Shown one piece after another: positions 37,033 to 50,120 of a DNA stretch of 64,000 nucleotides (position 1 is the first letter of the stretch; each line of letters starts with the position of its first letter). The position numbers were made by a program, and so were the translations under genes. Source of the DNA: Monosporascus cannonballus (lineage: Eukaryota; Ascomycota; Sordariomycetes; Xylariales); assembly GCA_004154925.1 (NCBI GenBank), contig QJNS01000020.1:1-64000 (forward strand). Direction: 5' to 3'. The notes under the pieces were generated by a model. That model was not told the DNA's origin. It saw nothing but the letters and a program-made list of their open reading frames with translations, and ran no database searches.

Positions 37033-37240
37033 TGTAAAAGTATAGCCCCTATAAGGATAAGGCTAATAGCCAACCAGCCAACGATCAGTCACCGACCCAC
37101 TTATTAATATAAATCCACCATCTAGCAGCGAATAAGAAACGCTAGATAAAAATAACTTAATTTATTTATTTTTTTGAAATCTGCTTTACGGTTAAACTGA
37201 CATTATTTTACTTGAATTTATAATTATTTATTATTTTACA
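37033..37240 (+). repeat. Element H 5' LTR
   Basis: 208 bases from TGTAAAAGTATAGCCCC to TTTTACA. More AT-mutated than the 3' copy in its second half (e.g. AATTTATAATTATTT against GCTCACAGCTATCG). Confidence 0.85.
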
Positions 37241-37289
37241 ATTTTTTATTTTTCTTATAAAAATTAATGCGATAATTATTAAAAGCAAA

Positions 37290-40200
37290 GTTGGCCGATT
37301 ACAAAACGAACCTAGGTTATTAATCGAAAAGACCGCCGATCGGAACCTAACCAACAAACGATCGATTACAATACGGGAATAGGCGAAAAAGCTTATAACG
37401 AAATCCTAACGGAAAAAGAATTATGGTTTCCAGGATTTCGAATTACTTTATATATATAATAAGGATACGTCCCGATAACCGTTAGTTAAATAATCGGAAA
37501 ACGGACAGAATATAACGATTACGTTCCCGAATTTAAAATAAAAAATATTAAAACCATTAAGAATAACCAAGTTTTAGAAATTATTTATTAATAAAACGAA
37601 GAATATTCGAAATTATTCCGATAATGAATAAAATAATAAATAATAATATAAATTAAAAACATAAACCTTTATAAATTAATTATCCGAAGTTTTCCAAACG
37701 AAAGTTAATTAAAAAAGAGTAAATAAATATTATTAGGAAAATTTATGCCGAAAAACTATGGCGAAATATTTTTATTTATATTTAATAAGTTATAAACTAT
37801 TTGTACGTTTTTATTACGAATATTTAGTAATTATATTACGTTACGTTTAATTATTTTAATTGCGAAAAAGAATTAAAAATAAAAAATTTATAAATTTTTA
37901 TTAAGAACAATTACGTAAATCTTATGATTTTCGTTAAGAAATATAAAAATAATTTCTGGAATTACCATAACGATTTATTTAATCGCCGTTGCACTTTTAC
38001 GTTAAATAATAATTCCTGCTTTATAGAATGAAATTTATTAATATTTTTAACCTAAAAAAGCGATTAAAATAATAAGCGTTTTATTTTTTAATTATTTTTA
38101 TAACTTATTCCTAAAATTACGAAATACCTTATTACGAAAAGAGATTAAATTAAAACGAATCAATAATATATTAAATAAAATAAAACGTTATTACGATATT
38201 TAGAAAAAGGCGAAAGAAAACTAATTATTTTCTATTAAAAATATTAATAAAAATAAAAAATTTATTTTAATACTTTCGGGAAAAAAGCCGCTAAAATTAA
38301 TTAAAAATGCCGCATAAAAATAATAAAGACCGCGGGCATTTTTTATTTAAAAGGTAAATAATTGCCAATTTAATTCTAATTGGAATAAATCCGTATAACT
38401 TAATACCTTTAAATTTTATAAAAACTTATTTAAATATTATAATTATAGGAAACCAGGTTATAAAAATAAAAATTAAAAATTTAAAAGAATACGAAAACTT
38501 TATTATCCGAATTATACCGAAACCGAATTTCGAAAGCCGTATAAAACGTCATAATATATAACGATAAATCAAATTAATTCTCAGACATTAATTAAGAAAT
38601 GAAGTAAGAATAAATGTATACGTTTAATCTATTTCGGCTAATATTTATAAAACGGTCGGAATAAGGCCGCCTTTTAAAAAAAGTATTTATTAAGAAATAA
38701 CGGGAAATACAATAATATAAATAAATATAAATGCTGGAACGCAAATAAATACCGTAAATAAAAAATTAACGAAAAATTTAACCTTTAATTAATTTACGTA
38801 AATATTTCGGGCTTTATCGGCGATAATAATACGTATATTAAATATTATAAAACTTACGAAATTTAAATTAACATAATAAATAATAACGGAAACGAACGAA
38901 AATTTAAGTAAATTTATTTTATAATATACCGTAAATAGAAAACGAATAATCTTTTATTATTTGAACCAAAAACTAATAAGTTAAGCGTTTTAGTAAATAT
39001 AATTATATATTAATATTTATATAAATTATTATAAAAAGTTAATATACAGAATATTATAAATTTAACGTTTTTCGGTAAATAAATATATATTATTAATTTA
39101 ATAAATTTAATCGCATAATTAAATATCCCGGAATTTCGGAAATAATAAGAATAAAGGATAACCGATTTTCTTATATATTTAAAGAATTTCCGGCGAATAT
39201 ATTCCAAAAGAATAGCCAAAAAATAATATAGTTATTAAGGGCAAAATATGCAATAAATTTAATCCCAAGGGAAACGCCTTTATTCGGCTTAATTTACCTT
39301 ATTTTGGAAGTCTAAAAAAAGTATTCGAAAGATATATCCGAAAAAAACTTAAAAGCAGGCCGAATACGTTATTCGAAAAAGGACATAAAAATATTAATAT
39401 TAATTATATTGAAAAAAAACGGCAATTTCCGATTATACGTTAATTATAAGAGGTTAAATCGAGTAATAATAAAAAACCGATATTTTTTCCCTTTAATCTT
39501 AAAATTAATAAATCGTTTAAAATTAATTAAAATATTTTCGAAAATTAATTTTAAGGATATTCATTATTGTATTAAGATTAAGCAAAGCAATAAATAAAAA
39601 AAATGTTTTTCAAATGTAATACGGGCAATTTAAATATATAATTATATTATTTAGCTTTATTAACGCGTTAATTACGTTTTAAGCTTATATAGATAAAGTA
39701 TTAACTGGGGTAATTAATTATATATATATAATAAATTTAAATAATATAATTATTTATTCGGATAACGAAAGAAAATATATAAAATATTTTTAATTGCTTT
39801 ACGAACGGTTATTATAATAATAATTATTTGCCAAAACGTTTCAATACGAATTTTTCATTAAAAACATACAGTGTTAAAAATTTGTAATTAATATTAACAG
39901 TTTAAAAATAAACCGTTAACGAATCGATATTATCGAAATATGGCTGAAGTTAAAATTAATTTATAATATTTAAATATTTTTGGCATTCGTAAATTTTTAT
40001 CGGAAAGTTATCGTTTATTATTTATATATTATTAAACTTATTATTAGGTTTTTTAAAAGGCCGTAAAATAAAGATAAAACAGTAAAATTCCAATAATCCG
40101 AAAAAGCTAAAAAATATTTCGAAATTTAAAAAATATCTTTTAATTGGTAATTATTTTCCAATATTAAAATAACGCCAAAAACATTAAGGTTAAAAGAGAT

Positions 40201-42130
40201 AGCTTGGTAAAAACTATATTAGGAATATTTTTATAAAAATATAGAAAGTATTAGTACTTAATCGCATATTAATTGCAAAAATTAAGTTTAACTAAAAAAC
40301 GATAGGTTATAAGGTAATAAAAATTATTAGCAATTATAAAAAACTTGGAATATTGGTAGTAATACTTTAAAGCTACGTAGAAAAATTTCTTAATATTTAT
40401 CGATTATATAATGTTAAAAAATATAATAAAGGTATTAGTACGTAATCTTAAGAAAAAAGTTAACTCGATACGTTTATCGTTTTACGTAATTTAATTTTGA
40501 AATCTAATATTAACCGGATATTATTATCTCGGCAAATAAGTTATTTAAAAGTCCGGATTATATATTAAGGAAAATTGCGTATAAAAACGTAATTTTTACG
40601 TTATTTAAAAAATTCGGATTTACGAATAATATGGTGAAAAATATACGAAAAACAGTTATAAACATATAATGCGATTTAAAGCATTATAAGAAGGCAAAAG
40701 GCTTTATAAAAATAACATAAAATTCGTTTGTTATAAAATTTTTAAACAAATTTTAGGTAACGAAAACTTAAATAATTATTATCCGCATTAAAAAAGTGGA
40801 ATATTTTCGTTATACGATTATAAAATATTTTCGAAAAAAAAATAAGTAATTATATATTGGCCGAGTTTTTCGTTTACAAATAATAATATAAGTATAAATC
40901 GTAATAATAATATAATTAATAATTAAATAATAATAACTATAAATTGCAATTATATTACGATCAGATTCCGAGAAATTTAAGAAGGACGAAATTGGTATTA
41001 AAAGTATTATTTATAATTAATACATTTTACTTTTTTTGGCGAAAAAACTGGCCAAAAACGAAACGGTATTATAACCGAAAGTTTTCCGATAATTGTACGA
41101 TTAGGTTTGAAAGTTGCAAATTAAGGATTTAAATATTATGGAATTAATACGGACAATTAAACGCCAAATCGGAATAAAGGGAGAATATTTCCTAAATTTA
41201 AATAAGGTTTTATATTATCAGGATAAATTCGTAATTATGTTAAAAGGTATTTTACGGAAATAATTAATTAAGATTATAATAAGATAAAATGCAAATTCGG
41301 TATATCGATTAAAATTATTAATAATAAAAATAAGCTGTTAACGAAATAATTCTGGGGGGAATTTTACGAAAAATAAAAAATAAAATGGCGAATATCGACC
41401 GTTTATTATTTGAAAACCGATAAATAAACGGAACGTATTTATTAGATTTTAAAATAATATTTCTGTAATTACGTTAATAAGTATTAAAATAATTAAATAT
41501 AATTATTACGAAATATAGAATTTGTATATAATAATATGCGGAACGTATTTATTAATCGTTTTCCGTTCGAAACCTTATAGAGATATTATTTAAAGAGAAT
41601 AAAATATTTTTTTTTACAAAAGTTTAAAGGATAAGTATAAAAATTTAAAAAACGCCTTAAGAAAATAATGGTTATTTGTCGAACAATATACGAATATTCG
41701 GAAAATATAACGGCAACCGAAAAAGGATATTATAATTAACCCCATATGTTTTTAAAATGCCAATTAAGGCAATAGATAAATTTATTAATTAAAAACTTTA
41801 AATTCCAAAAAAGTTTATATTTATTTATATCCGGGTTATAATCAAAAAGCGAATATATTTTTAAACTTATAATGCAATTTTGCTATTAAATATTAACTGA
41901 TATATACCATATTTTTAATATTTCATTTAAAATTATAATATAATCGGAAATTGAGCGACGTTAAAATGGCGTTACCGGACCTAATAAAAAACAAAAAAAT
42001 ATGTAATAAAAATATCGTTTGTTATCGAAATAATCATAAATAACGTAAATATTTAATTAAATGGAAAAGTTAACCCGCCGAATATAATACGTAAAAACCT
42101 CGAAAGTACTTTAAATATGCGCTTAAGATA
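37290..42130 (+). pseudogene. Element H gag-pol remnant
   Basis: Landmarks: RT N-terminal block open at 39409-39597 (GNFRLYVNYKRLNRVIIKN, then RYFFPLILKLINRLK), RT catalytic region near 39715-39765 (YIYIINLNNIIIYS from a YLDDILIYS motif), the integrase C-terminal landmark YYLKTDK.TER near 41405-41430 (from HPQTDGQTER), and a chromodomain near 42045-42130 (YLIKWKS.PAEYNT.KPRKYF). Stops are frequent throughout. Confidence 0.78.
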
Positions 42131-43812
42131 TTATAATTTTATGAAAAAAAAGTCAAATACGTATATAAAAAATAAAACGACCTAAAAACCGTAAAATAAT
42201 AATAACCTAATCGGAAATTGGTTATCTAATAATTATAAGAATTACGGAAAATAAGTTTAAGTAAAATTAAAATATTAATGTAAAAGTATTATTTGTTTAT
42301 ATAACTATTTTTAAACTTTGTGCAAATAATTACCTTATTATATATTGGTTAAAAACCGATAAACGATATAGAAAAATTAATTTTCTATTTTGAAAATAAA
42401 GTTTTGTGTTTAATTATTACGTTTTATATTAATTAGTTTTTAATGCGCGTATTAAGGATATTAATATAAGAATATCGGAAAACGATCTGAAAATATATCA
42501 TAATAAAAAATAGGTACGTTTATAAATTTTATTAGGCTTAAAATCTGGCAGATATTTAAAAACATTTTACTTTTTACGAAAAACGGGGCCCAAATAACCG
42601 GAATATAATTTGTTATTAATCAGAAATAAGGCGCCGGTCTTAAAATGTTTAATATATTTGAGTTTCATAATAATCTTGCCGAATAAAACTATTTTTTAAT
42701 TATAATTATTAATAAGTATTAAAATTTTATTAAAACGTTAAAAAACGAGCGGAAAATGTTTGTAAATAGAGAACGTAACGGTATAACAGCTTTTAAAAGT
42801 TACTTTATTGATAAGGATATTTTGAAACGACGCCTAATCGGAAATTAATTGCAAAATAATAAATAACGATTATAATACTTATAAAAAAAACCTGAATTTA
42901 CAAACTTATAAAATGGTATTAAATTAGATTTCCGTAATTATAATAGATAATTCGAAATTAATTTCTGATATTTTAAAAAAACGATATATCATAATAATAA
43001 TTACGTTAAAAGCGAGTTCGGCCTTACAAAGGACGTCAAATCGACGACCGACTACAATTACATCGAAATGTTTATATAAGTACCTATAATACGAACCTTT
43101 TCGTATTCGTTAATTAACTCCTAATTATCGGTACCGAACTAAAAAATCGTTTAGGCAGTATCCTTAAGGATAATCGGAATCTAAACGAAAATCAAATAAT
43201 AATATTAATAATATTAAGAATAATTATGTATTACGCGAAGAAATTTCAAATAATAATTAATTACAACATAATTTAAAACGTTTAGAACTTAAATATAAAT
43301 CGTACGGTAATCGAAATAATATTATGTTATATAAATATAATACGATTTATTTTTGCCTATAATACGATTAATATTTATTTTACTGTCGGCATTAAAGAGA
43401 TAACGCGAAAAGAAATCCTAATTATTATTAATATTAAATTTAGTTTTTTGGAATTCCTTACGAAAAAAAACATAAAGAACAGAAATTATACGTAAAATAA
43501 ACGGAAAAAACAAAATGAAAATAAAGAAAAACGAAAAACCGAACGGAATACGTACTTAAAAAAATAGAAATATAGAAGCGAAAAGGGAAAAAAAGGTAAA
43601 CAAAATAAGGTTAAAAAACGGATTATTATAGGATATTAAGCAAAACATAATTAATTACGTAATATGGCATACACTAATTATTACGGCAATTACATACAAC
43701 ATAATATAACCGTAAAATATTGGCAAATATATATAATTAGCTTTGCGAAATACGTTATATCAAATTAAGAATAATATTATTAAGGATTAATAACTTAAAA
43801 AAGGGGTTTAAT
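42131..43812 (+). pseudogene. Element H extra 3' region: Lys/Glu-rich ORF with Cys-knuckle-like end
   Basis: About 1.7 kb between chromodomain and 3' LTR, over twice the 0.6 kb in A, B and F. On the sense strand a Lys/Glu/Gln-rich stretch (about 43440-43620) leads to YTNYYGNYIQHN then VKYW (about 43668-43710). With Tyr read as mutated Cys this is a C-x2-C-x6-H-x5-C arrangement. Such basic tail plus CCHC layouts occur at the C-terminus of fungal pogo/Fot-type transposases, but no DDE motifs were recognised, so a captured or nested transposase is only a possibility. A family-specific extra ORF of H is the alternative. Confidence 0.35.
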
Positions 43813-44019
43813 TATAAAAATATAGCCCCTATAAGGATAAGATTAATAACCAACTAGCCATCGATTGGCCACCGGCCCATTTATTAGTATAAATCCACTA
43901 TTTAGCAGCTAGTGGGAAACGCCAAATGGAAATAACCTAATACATTCGCTTTTTGGAATGTGTTTTACGATTGGTCGGGGATCACCTTACTCCAGCTCAC
44001 AGCTATCGATTATCTTACA
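43813..44019 (+). repeat. Element H 3' LTR
   Basis: 207 bases from TATAAAAATATAGCCCC to ATCTTACA, followed by target duplication GTTCG. GC-richer and less mutated than the 5' LTR. Confidence 0.85.
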
Positions 44020-46971
44020 GTTCGTTAATATTATTTTGATATTTTTATCATAACTAATATTATAAATTAATTATATAATTGGTAATTCCATGCCCTAGTT
44101 ATTTTATTCGTAACTAATGTAATATCGTAAGTAAATTTCTAAAATTTAGTTTTTTAGTTTTATTTATATATCCGTCTAAAATTTAAATATATTAGATAAT
44201 TTGTAATTTAGGCCGATCTGTATTATAAAGCCTTATTAAAATTTCGATATAAATATTAATTCTTTGTTTAAAATATTTTTTATCGGTAATACGTATACGC
44301 TGAAAATATATTTAAAGAAAATATGTGCCATTTGTTCGGCGTTTGTATTTTCGTAATATTATAAGAAATAAAAGAATTTCGTAAATCGATCGATAATTAC
44401 GAAAGTATTATCGTAATATATTCCTATAACTAGATTTTCTGACATAAACGTTTTAGTAATAAAGTCGAATATAATTGCATATTATGGTCGTTTTACGACT
44501 AGTAATAATTGTAACTTTCCGTATAGCTTATGTCGTCGAGCTTTTGTTTTAGCGTAAACGTCGTATTGTTAAATTACTTTTTATATCGTTAATTTTAAGT
44601 TAAGCAAAGAATATACGCGCTAAAGCCGTTTTAAGGTTTTATAAATCCCTGGATGTTTATATAGCTGATATTCGTATATATTTCGTATGAAATCCTTTTG
44701 ATATTTTTCTAGAACTTGTATCTTGTCCTTTTTTTGATTTTCTAGGAGATTATCGTTATATTGCTAGATTTTCTAATGTATATCAAAAGGTACTGCCCGA
44801 ATTGTCGCGTTTTATCGCGGGCGGAGATATTCTTCTATAATGGTATCAAAAATTGTATAATTAATTTTGACCAATTTCTTTTCGAAATTTAATCGCCTAC
44901 TTAAAACATCGGCTTTGCCGTTTTCTAAAATTTTGTTGTAGATAATATCGAAGTCGAAATTCGCTAAATTTTCTGCGTATTTTAATTATTGTTCTATAAA
45001 TTTCGTGGTTATAGTAAATCGAGTAAGATTTTAATAATCCATATAAATCTTAATCTAGTATAAATTTCCCTTTAGAAAATACCTAAACTCTCGGAATGCC
45101 ATAATAATGGCCATAAATTCCTTATCTGGAATGCCGTAATTAAGTATGGTTTTTTTTAACTTATATAAAAAATACAATAAGGTATAATTTGTCTTAATTA
45201 TTTCGTTATTCAATTATTACGCCTAACGTATAATCCGAAATATCGATTTCTAATTTAACGGGACGGTTGAAATCGTATATAATTAATATTAACTCGTTAG
45301 TAATTACATTTTTGATACCCTAAAACGCCTTTTTTATTTTAAACGTTTATTTAAAATCTGTTTTCGTAAAACTAATTAATAATATGGTTATTTTACTAAA
45401 ATTTCGAATAAACTTCCTATAGTAGTTAACGAATTTAAGGAATATTTGTATCTCCTTAACCGTAATTAGCGTTTGCCATTCTATGATTATAACAACTTTC
45501 TTAGGGTTTGTTCTAATATGTTCTGAAGTAATGATGTATCCCAGATATTTCATGTTTTATGCGTAGAATTAATTCTTTTTTACGTTAACAAATAACCTTA
45601 CGTCTTATAAAGTTTGAAGAACTTTATAAACGTATTTTGCATATATTTTTTTTGTTTCTAAAAATATAAGAATATTATCGAAATAGCAAACGACGAAAAT
45701 TTCGAGATATTTTCGCAATACGTAATAAATTATCAGTTAAAAAGTTGCTGGTACGTTCGTAAATCCCATTAGTATAACCAAGTACTTAAATATTACGTAT
45801 TTCGTCCTAACGGCTATTTTTTATTCGTATCTTTTTTTGATCTTAATAAGGTTATATCCATCTTTAAGATCGAATGCTATAAACCATTTGGCTTCGTAAA
45901 GTCGGTTTTTTATTTCCGTAATCAGGGGTAATAATGTTCTATTTTTAATAATAATATCGTTTAGTTATCGATAATTAACCACAAATCGTAATTTTTCGTT
46001 TTTTTTCGCACGAAAAACATTAGGTATCCTGTTAGTAACTTAAAAAGTTAAATCTATTTTTTCTGTAACCGATCCTTTCGGTATTCTGTAAAAGTACATA
46101 ACTCGTCTCCGTTAAGGTTGTAAGTAGAGCAAAATTTCGTCGAAAATCCTTTTTTAAGGATTATCTTATAGTTTTATTCGCTATATTCTAATAATTTCGG
46201 ATTAAGTTTTTTTTTTTGAAAACTGCTCGTATTTGTGGTATTATAGTGGCATATTAGTTAAATCTTTTGATTTTTAAAGTTATTGCTTTAAATCGTTATT
46301 TAATTATTTTAGTTTCGCTTGAATAATAGTAATTATACGTCGTATTTTTCTTTAATACTTTTTTTTTCTTATATTTTTTCCCTTTAGATAAGAAGGTTTT
46401 TGTCATATCCTTATACCTGCATTTGTTATTATTCTCGATTAAATATTAAGATTTTAATTTTTCTGGTTTTTGTCTTTTAACGAGATATAGGGTAAATTTC
46501 TTTCGCCACTTTTTTTATTCATCAAAATTTCGTACTGGCGTATTTATAGTAATTCTAAGCTAATATCGTAATTCTCAAATAAAACGATATCGACATAATA
46601 TTATTTAATATTACTTTTAAATAAAAACTTCCAAATAATTAATTTCGCCTATAATTTTCTCGTTATCGTAAGCGAATTCTTGATCTTCGACATTCGTCGT
46701 TATGTAGGGTTCTAACTTATATCTCCGTAGCAATTTAAGCTTATTAATTATATTCGGTATAATATAATTTCTGTCCAAAGCTCCGTAGTCCACCATTACG
46801 GTGTATTAATGCGTTCCGATTCGTATATCCAAAGTGATAAAGTTATTAACGGCTTTTACCGTCGCGTTTAAAGCCCTTTTTGGGAGTTCCCTTTAATTCC
46901 TCTAGGTTTCGTTATCCTACGGCTTTCTTACAGATAACCTTTTTCTTTTAACTCCTTTTCAAGTTCGTCGA

Positions 46972-47367
46972 TGTTATGACCTAACGGTCTTGGCTTCCTT
47001 GCGAACGGTCGGGCCCGCGAAAAAGACAAAACCCGACCGCCGCCAAAATGTCACGTAACCAGATCAAAGGTTTCAAGATGCTAAGCACCTTAAACCCCTT
47101 AAGCCAGCGAAAAAGCTTAAAAGGCTTAATAGGCTTAAGGGTTTAAACCGTTTAAATATTTTAAGCCAGAACGAAAATATGTATGTTTATTATTTTTATA
47201 ATTTAAATAATTTTAATTTATAATAATAATTCGTTATTTAAGGAATATTTGATATTACGAAACGTAATATGTTATTATTTTTATATATTTAATTTCTTGC
47301 AATATCTCTATTAATATAAACTTATATAATTCAGGTTTAATAATTAATTAAATATTAAGCCGTTATA
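46972..47367 (+). repeat. Element F 5' LTR
   Basis: 396 bases, TGTTATGACCTAACGGTC to GCCGTTATA. The U3 region (about 47085-47165) contains clustered CTTAAG/TTTAAA-type palindromic repeats (AAGCTTAAAAGGCTTAAT). Confidence 0.85.
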
Positions 47368-47399
47368 CGTTATAAACTTTTATTTAATAATATTATGAA

Positions 47400-48186
47400 A
47401 TTCTGAGCAATATCGCCGACATTATATTTACCAGCAAACAACTCGAACAACTTATTTATCAGATCCTTAATAACCCGGATATTAAAATAAAATCCGAAAA
47501 AAAAAGAAAAAACCTCGCTTTTTTTGCAAAAATGTTTTTTAACGCCTGGATGCTGTAAATGAACGCATTATTCAGCTTAAGAAAGATAATGATAACCTTA
47601 TAACGTCTTTTCATGTCGCTTATAAGAAATTTAAGAAAAAAGCAAAACTTTTAAAATTAAAAGGTCCTTTCGAATAAGTTAGGTTATTTAGCTAAATTTT
47701 ACCAAAGAATTAAATAAAATTTTTAAACCTTTTTAGTCAAAACTTTTCCACGGAACTTTGATTAAGTTATAATTATTCTTAACTTAATACCGAATATATT
47801 TCGGATATTTTTCTATTTGATTTATTATATTTATTATACGAATTAAATTCGTAATTAAACAATTTACTGGAAAAACAGTTATTTAGTTTAAGCTCGTTAT
47901 AAAAAGGTATATTATTTTATTAATCGAAAAACGAAATTTCAAAATAATATAAGTTTATAATAATTACGGACAATTTAAATAAGTATTAACGAAAACTTTC
48001 GAAATAATAAACGAAAAAACAAAGGCCGAAATACAAATCCAAACATTATAATAAAAAGGATTAATATTTAATTACGATAATACGATAATTTAATTAATAT
48101 TTAAACTAAATATAAAACAAAAATACTAATAGCCAAAATTTTAAACGATTTAAAAAAGGAAATAAAAAAAAACTTTTTAAGTTTAA
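47400..48186 (+). pseudogene. Element F gag remnant, left of element G
   Basis: Degenerate Gag start. The translation includes a charged, helical run and continues across the G insertion at 55457. The target duplication TTTAA at 48182-48186 marks the break. Confidence 0.6.
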
Positions 48187-48604
48187 TGTTACAGGAACAG
48201 GGGTTCCTGTCTCGAGGAGACCAACCTTTAAGGCCTAGCGTGGGCCTGCCACGGCAGAACTCCGGAAGGGAGTTCTTGGCCAAGACAAGGTGATTTAAGT
48301 GATCTGGTGGATTGATCAAATTACGTAAATCACATAGATTTACGACATACTTACTTTAAGGAATTGGGATATATAATAAATCGGTTTTTTATGTAAATAG
48401 CACTTATTTAATTTCGCTTTTTAGCTATTAATCTAAGCTTTTAATTAAAGGTAATTATACCGTTCTCTGATTAAAAGAGGAATACCTTAAAACCTTTTTA
48501 ACGAATATATTAAATTATTTTTCGCCTTATTATTACTTACAAATCAAAACCCCATTTCGGATACTGCTTGTACCTCCAGGTGGATGTATAATAGGTTCGT
48601 TATA
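48187..48604 (+). repeat. Element G 5' LTR
   Basis: 418 bases starting TGTTACAGGAACAGG. A hairpin GAACTCC-GGAAG-GGAGTTC is at 48258-48276. In the first 140 bases about 18 differences from the 3' LTR are visible, all C/T or G/A; nearly all leave the 3' copy with T or A. Confidence 0.9.
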
Positions 48605-48899
48605 TTTTAATAGCTCTTTGATTAATAGCCGATAAATAGTTTAAGGCCTAATTAGGCATAAGTTCTCCTAAACTTAGTAAAGACGATATTACAGAATAAC
48701 GTTTAGAAGATAAATAGCATACCTAATTCCCGTTACTAGCTAATAAAGAATTAGTAATTGGAATAAATGAACTACCTTTTATCGAAAAAGTTTTCCGATT
48801 AATTGACAATATGGCTCCACCTATTATTCGATCCCAGGGAGGACTTTTTTTTTAACCCCAGCAATAGCCTTCCTTAATTCCTTAGGAAATTATCGAAGT

Positions 48900-50120
48900 C
48901 CAGGATTCGGAGCCAGAAGAAAAATAGCCAGCCAGAGGCCAGAAGAGCCAAAATGTTGGCGAAAAAGAGCTTACGACGGAAAAAAAACTTGATTTCCTTG
49001 CCGAAAAAGTCGTGGCTTTACGAAAAGAAAATGCCCGACTCGCTAAAAAGCCTGCTTTCCCTTAATTTGGTTCCCCTAGGGGACGAAGCTAAGGAGCTGG
49101 CTATAGATTACGTATAACTAATACGAGGTATTCGGAAGAAGGAACCGCAACTTTACCCATAACTGGCGCAGGACGAATATAGGAAAGGATTTCGACCCTG
49201 CTTTTGTTTGGTGCTAACCGGATTCGTAAAGGAATTATTTTATCTCCTATTTACCATGGAATGCCAGACGTTAAGGGTTATAAGCCAACTCCTCCTAAAC
49301 CCTATAATAAATCAAAGGACCCTGACGGATTCCTGGTTCAGGCCAGATTTTACCTTAAATTCTATGAGAGCTTTTTAACGGAGGATTACCAGAAGGTGAT
49401 AGCTATTTTTTAGTTATTAATCGGACAAGTCCGGGAATAGTTCGAACCTATTTTAACGGATTATCTTGAAAAATACCTAAAGGAATTCTTTGACCTTATT
49501 AATTATGTTTTCGGTAAATACGGTTATTTCGAGGAGCGAATCCGAGCTTTTTTCGGAAATCCTAATAAGGAATAGGACGTTATTAAGCAATTCCACCTTT
49601 TTTACCAAACTAAGTTAGTATTTAAATATATCATTAAGTTTAATCGCTTAGTAGTTATTTCTAACTTACCAAAAAACGCATTATTTTACCTTTATTATAA
49701 CGGTTTAAAATTGCAGGTTAAGGACGAAATATTTAAGGAATTAAAAACTGGATTTTTTACGGTATATACTGATAAGGTTATTATTGCCGATCGACGTATT
49801 TTTAATCGGTATTTCGAAAAAAAAAGGACCGGCAGACGAGGTAACGATAAGGGCTTTCGCAGCCAAATTAAGAAAGATAAGGGCAAGCTTTAGAAAAAAG
49901 CGAGTTCTGCTTCGAAGGAGCCCAAGAAAGATAAGTCCAAAATGGAGTGTTTTAACTGTGGCAAAAAGGGATATTTTAAGAGCGAATGCCGTTTTCCCGC
50001 TAAGAGGAACTCCAAGAAAGGAGGATTTCCTTAACCCCAAAAGAAAGTCAGAATAATTAAGCAAAAAACAAATAATGAGGCAGAAAAGGAGGAGAAGGAA
50101 GTTAGTTCGATTTCCTCCTA
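48900..50120 (+). pseudogene. Element G gag, nearly readable
   Basis: Long open stretches with few stops. A charged coiled-coil-like N-terminal part (KKLDFLAEKVVALRKEN), then a Retrotrans_gag-type core (PPKPYNKSKDPDGFLVQARF near 49290-49350, VREWFEPILTDYL near 49428-49470), then a knuckle CFNCGKKGYFKSEC at 49948-49989 in which three Cys survive and the His is Tyr. The knuckle is followed by a basic run (RFPAKRNSKKG). The same block occurs on the minus strand in element I. Confidence 0.75.

Larger units (their letters stand above)
37033..44019 (+). mobile_element. Element H: gypsy element nested in element E
   Basis: 6987 bases with short LTRs (208 and 207 bases) and the 5-bp target duplication GTTCG at 37028-37032 and 44020-44024. 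It lies opposite in orientation to its host E. It is a different family from A/B/E/F, with a gypsy-type RT and a chromodomain but a longer 3' region. Confidence 0.9.
36430..46950 (-). pseudogene. Element E pol remnant (interrupted by element H)
   Basis: Landmarks on the minus strand: chromodomain near 36460-36560 (ending NLIGAQCLL), integrase split by H (36600-37032 and 44020-44500, FVIIDRFTK near 44370-44400), RT connection open at 45347-45553 (MKYLGYIITSEHIR, IFLKFVNYYRKFIRNFSK), the RT catalytic motif VCYFDNILIF near 45655-45700 (from CYLDDILIF), and protease VDYGALDRNYIIPN near 46690-46800. It is a close relative of A and B by motif sequence. Confidence 0.78.
35413..46971 (-). mobile_element. 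Element E: minus-strand Ty3/gypsy chromovirus, interrupted and truncated
   Basis: Its 3' LTR is at the left (35413-35834). Chromodomain, integrase, RT and protease follow rightward on the minus strand until element F replaces the rest at 46971. Element H is inserted at 37033 in the integrase region. The gag and 5' LTR are missing, except perhaps for a 28-base LTR tip at 61042-61069 beyond F. Confidence 0.82.

Noticed and set aside
48101..48319. 72-codon minus-strand open frame
   Set aside because: Crosses the boundary of element G's 5' LTR into element F, so cannot be an old gene.
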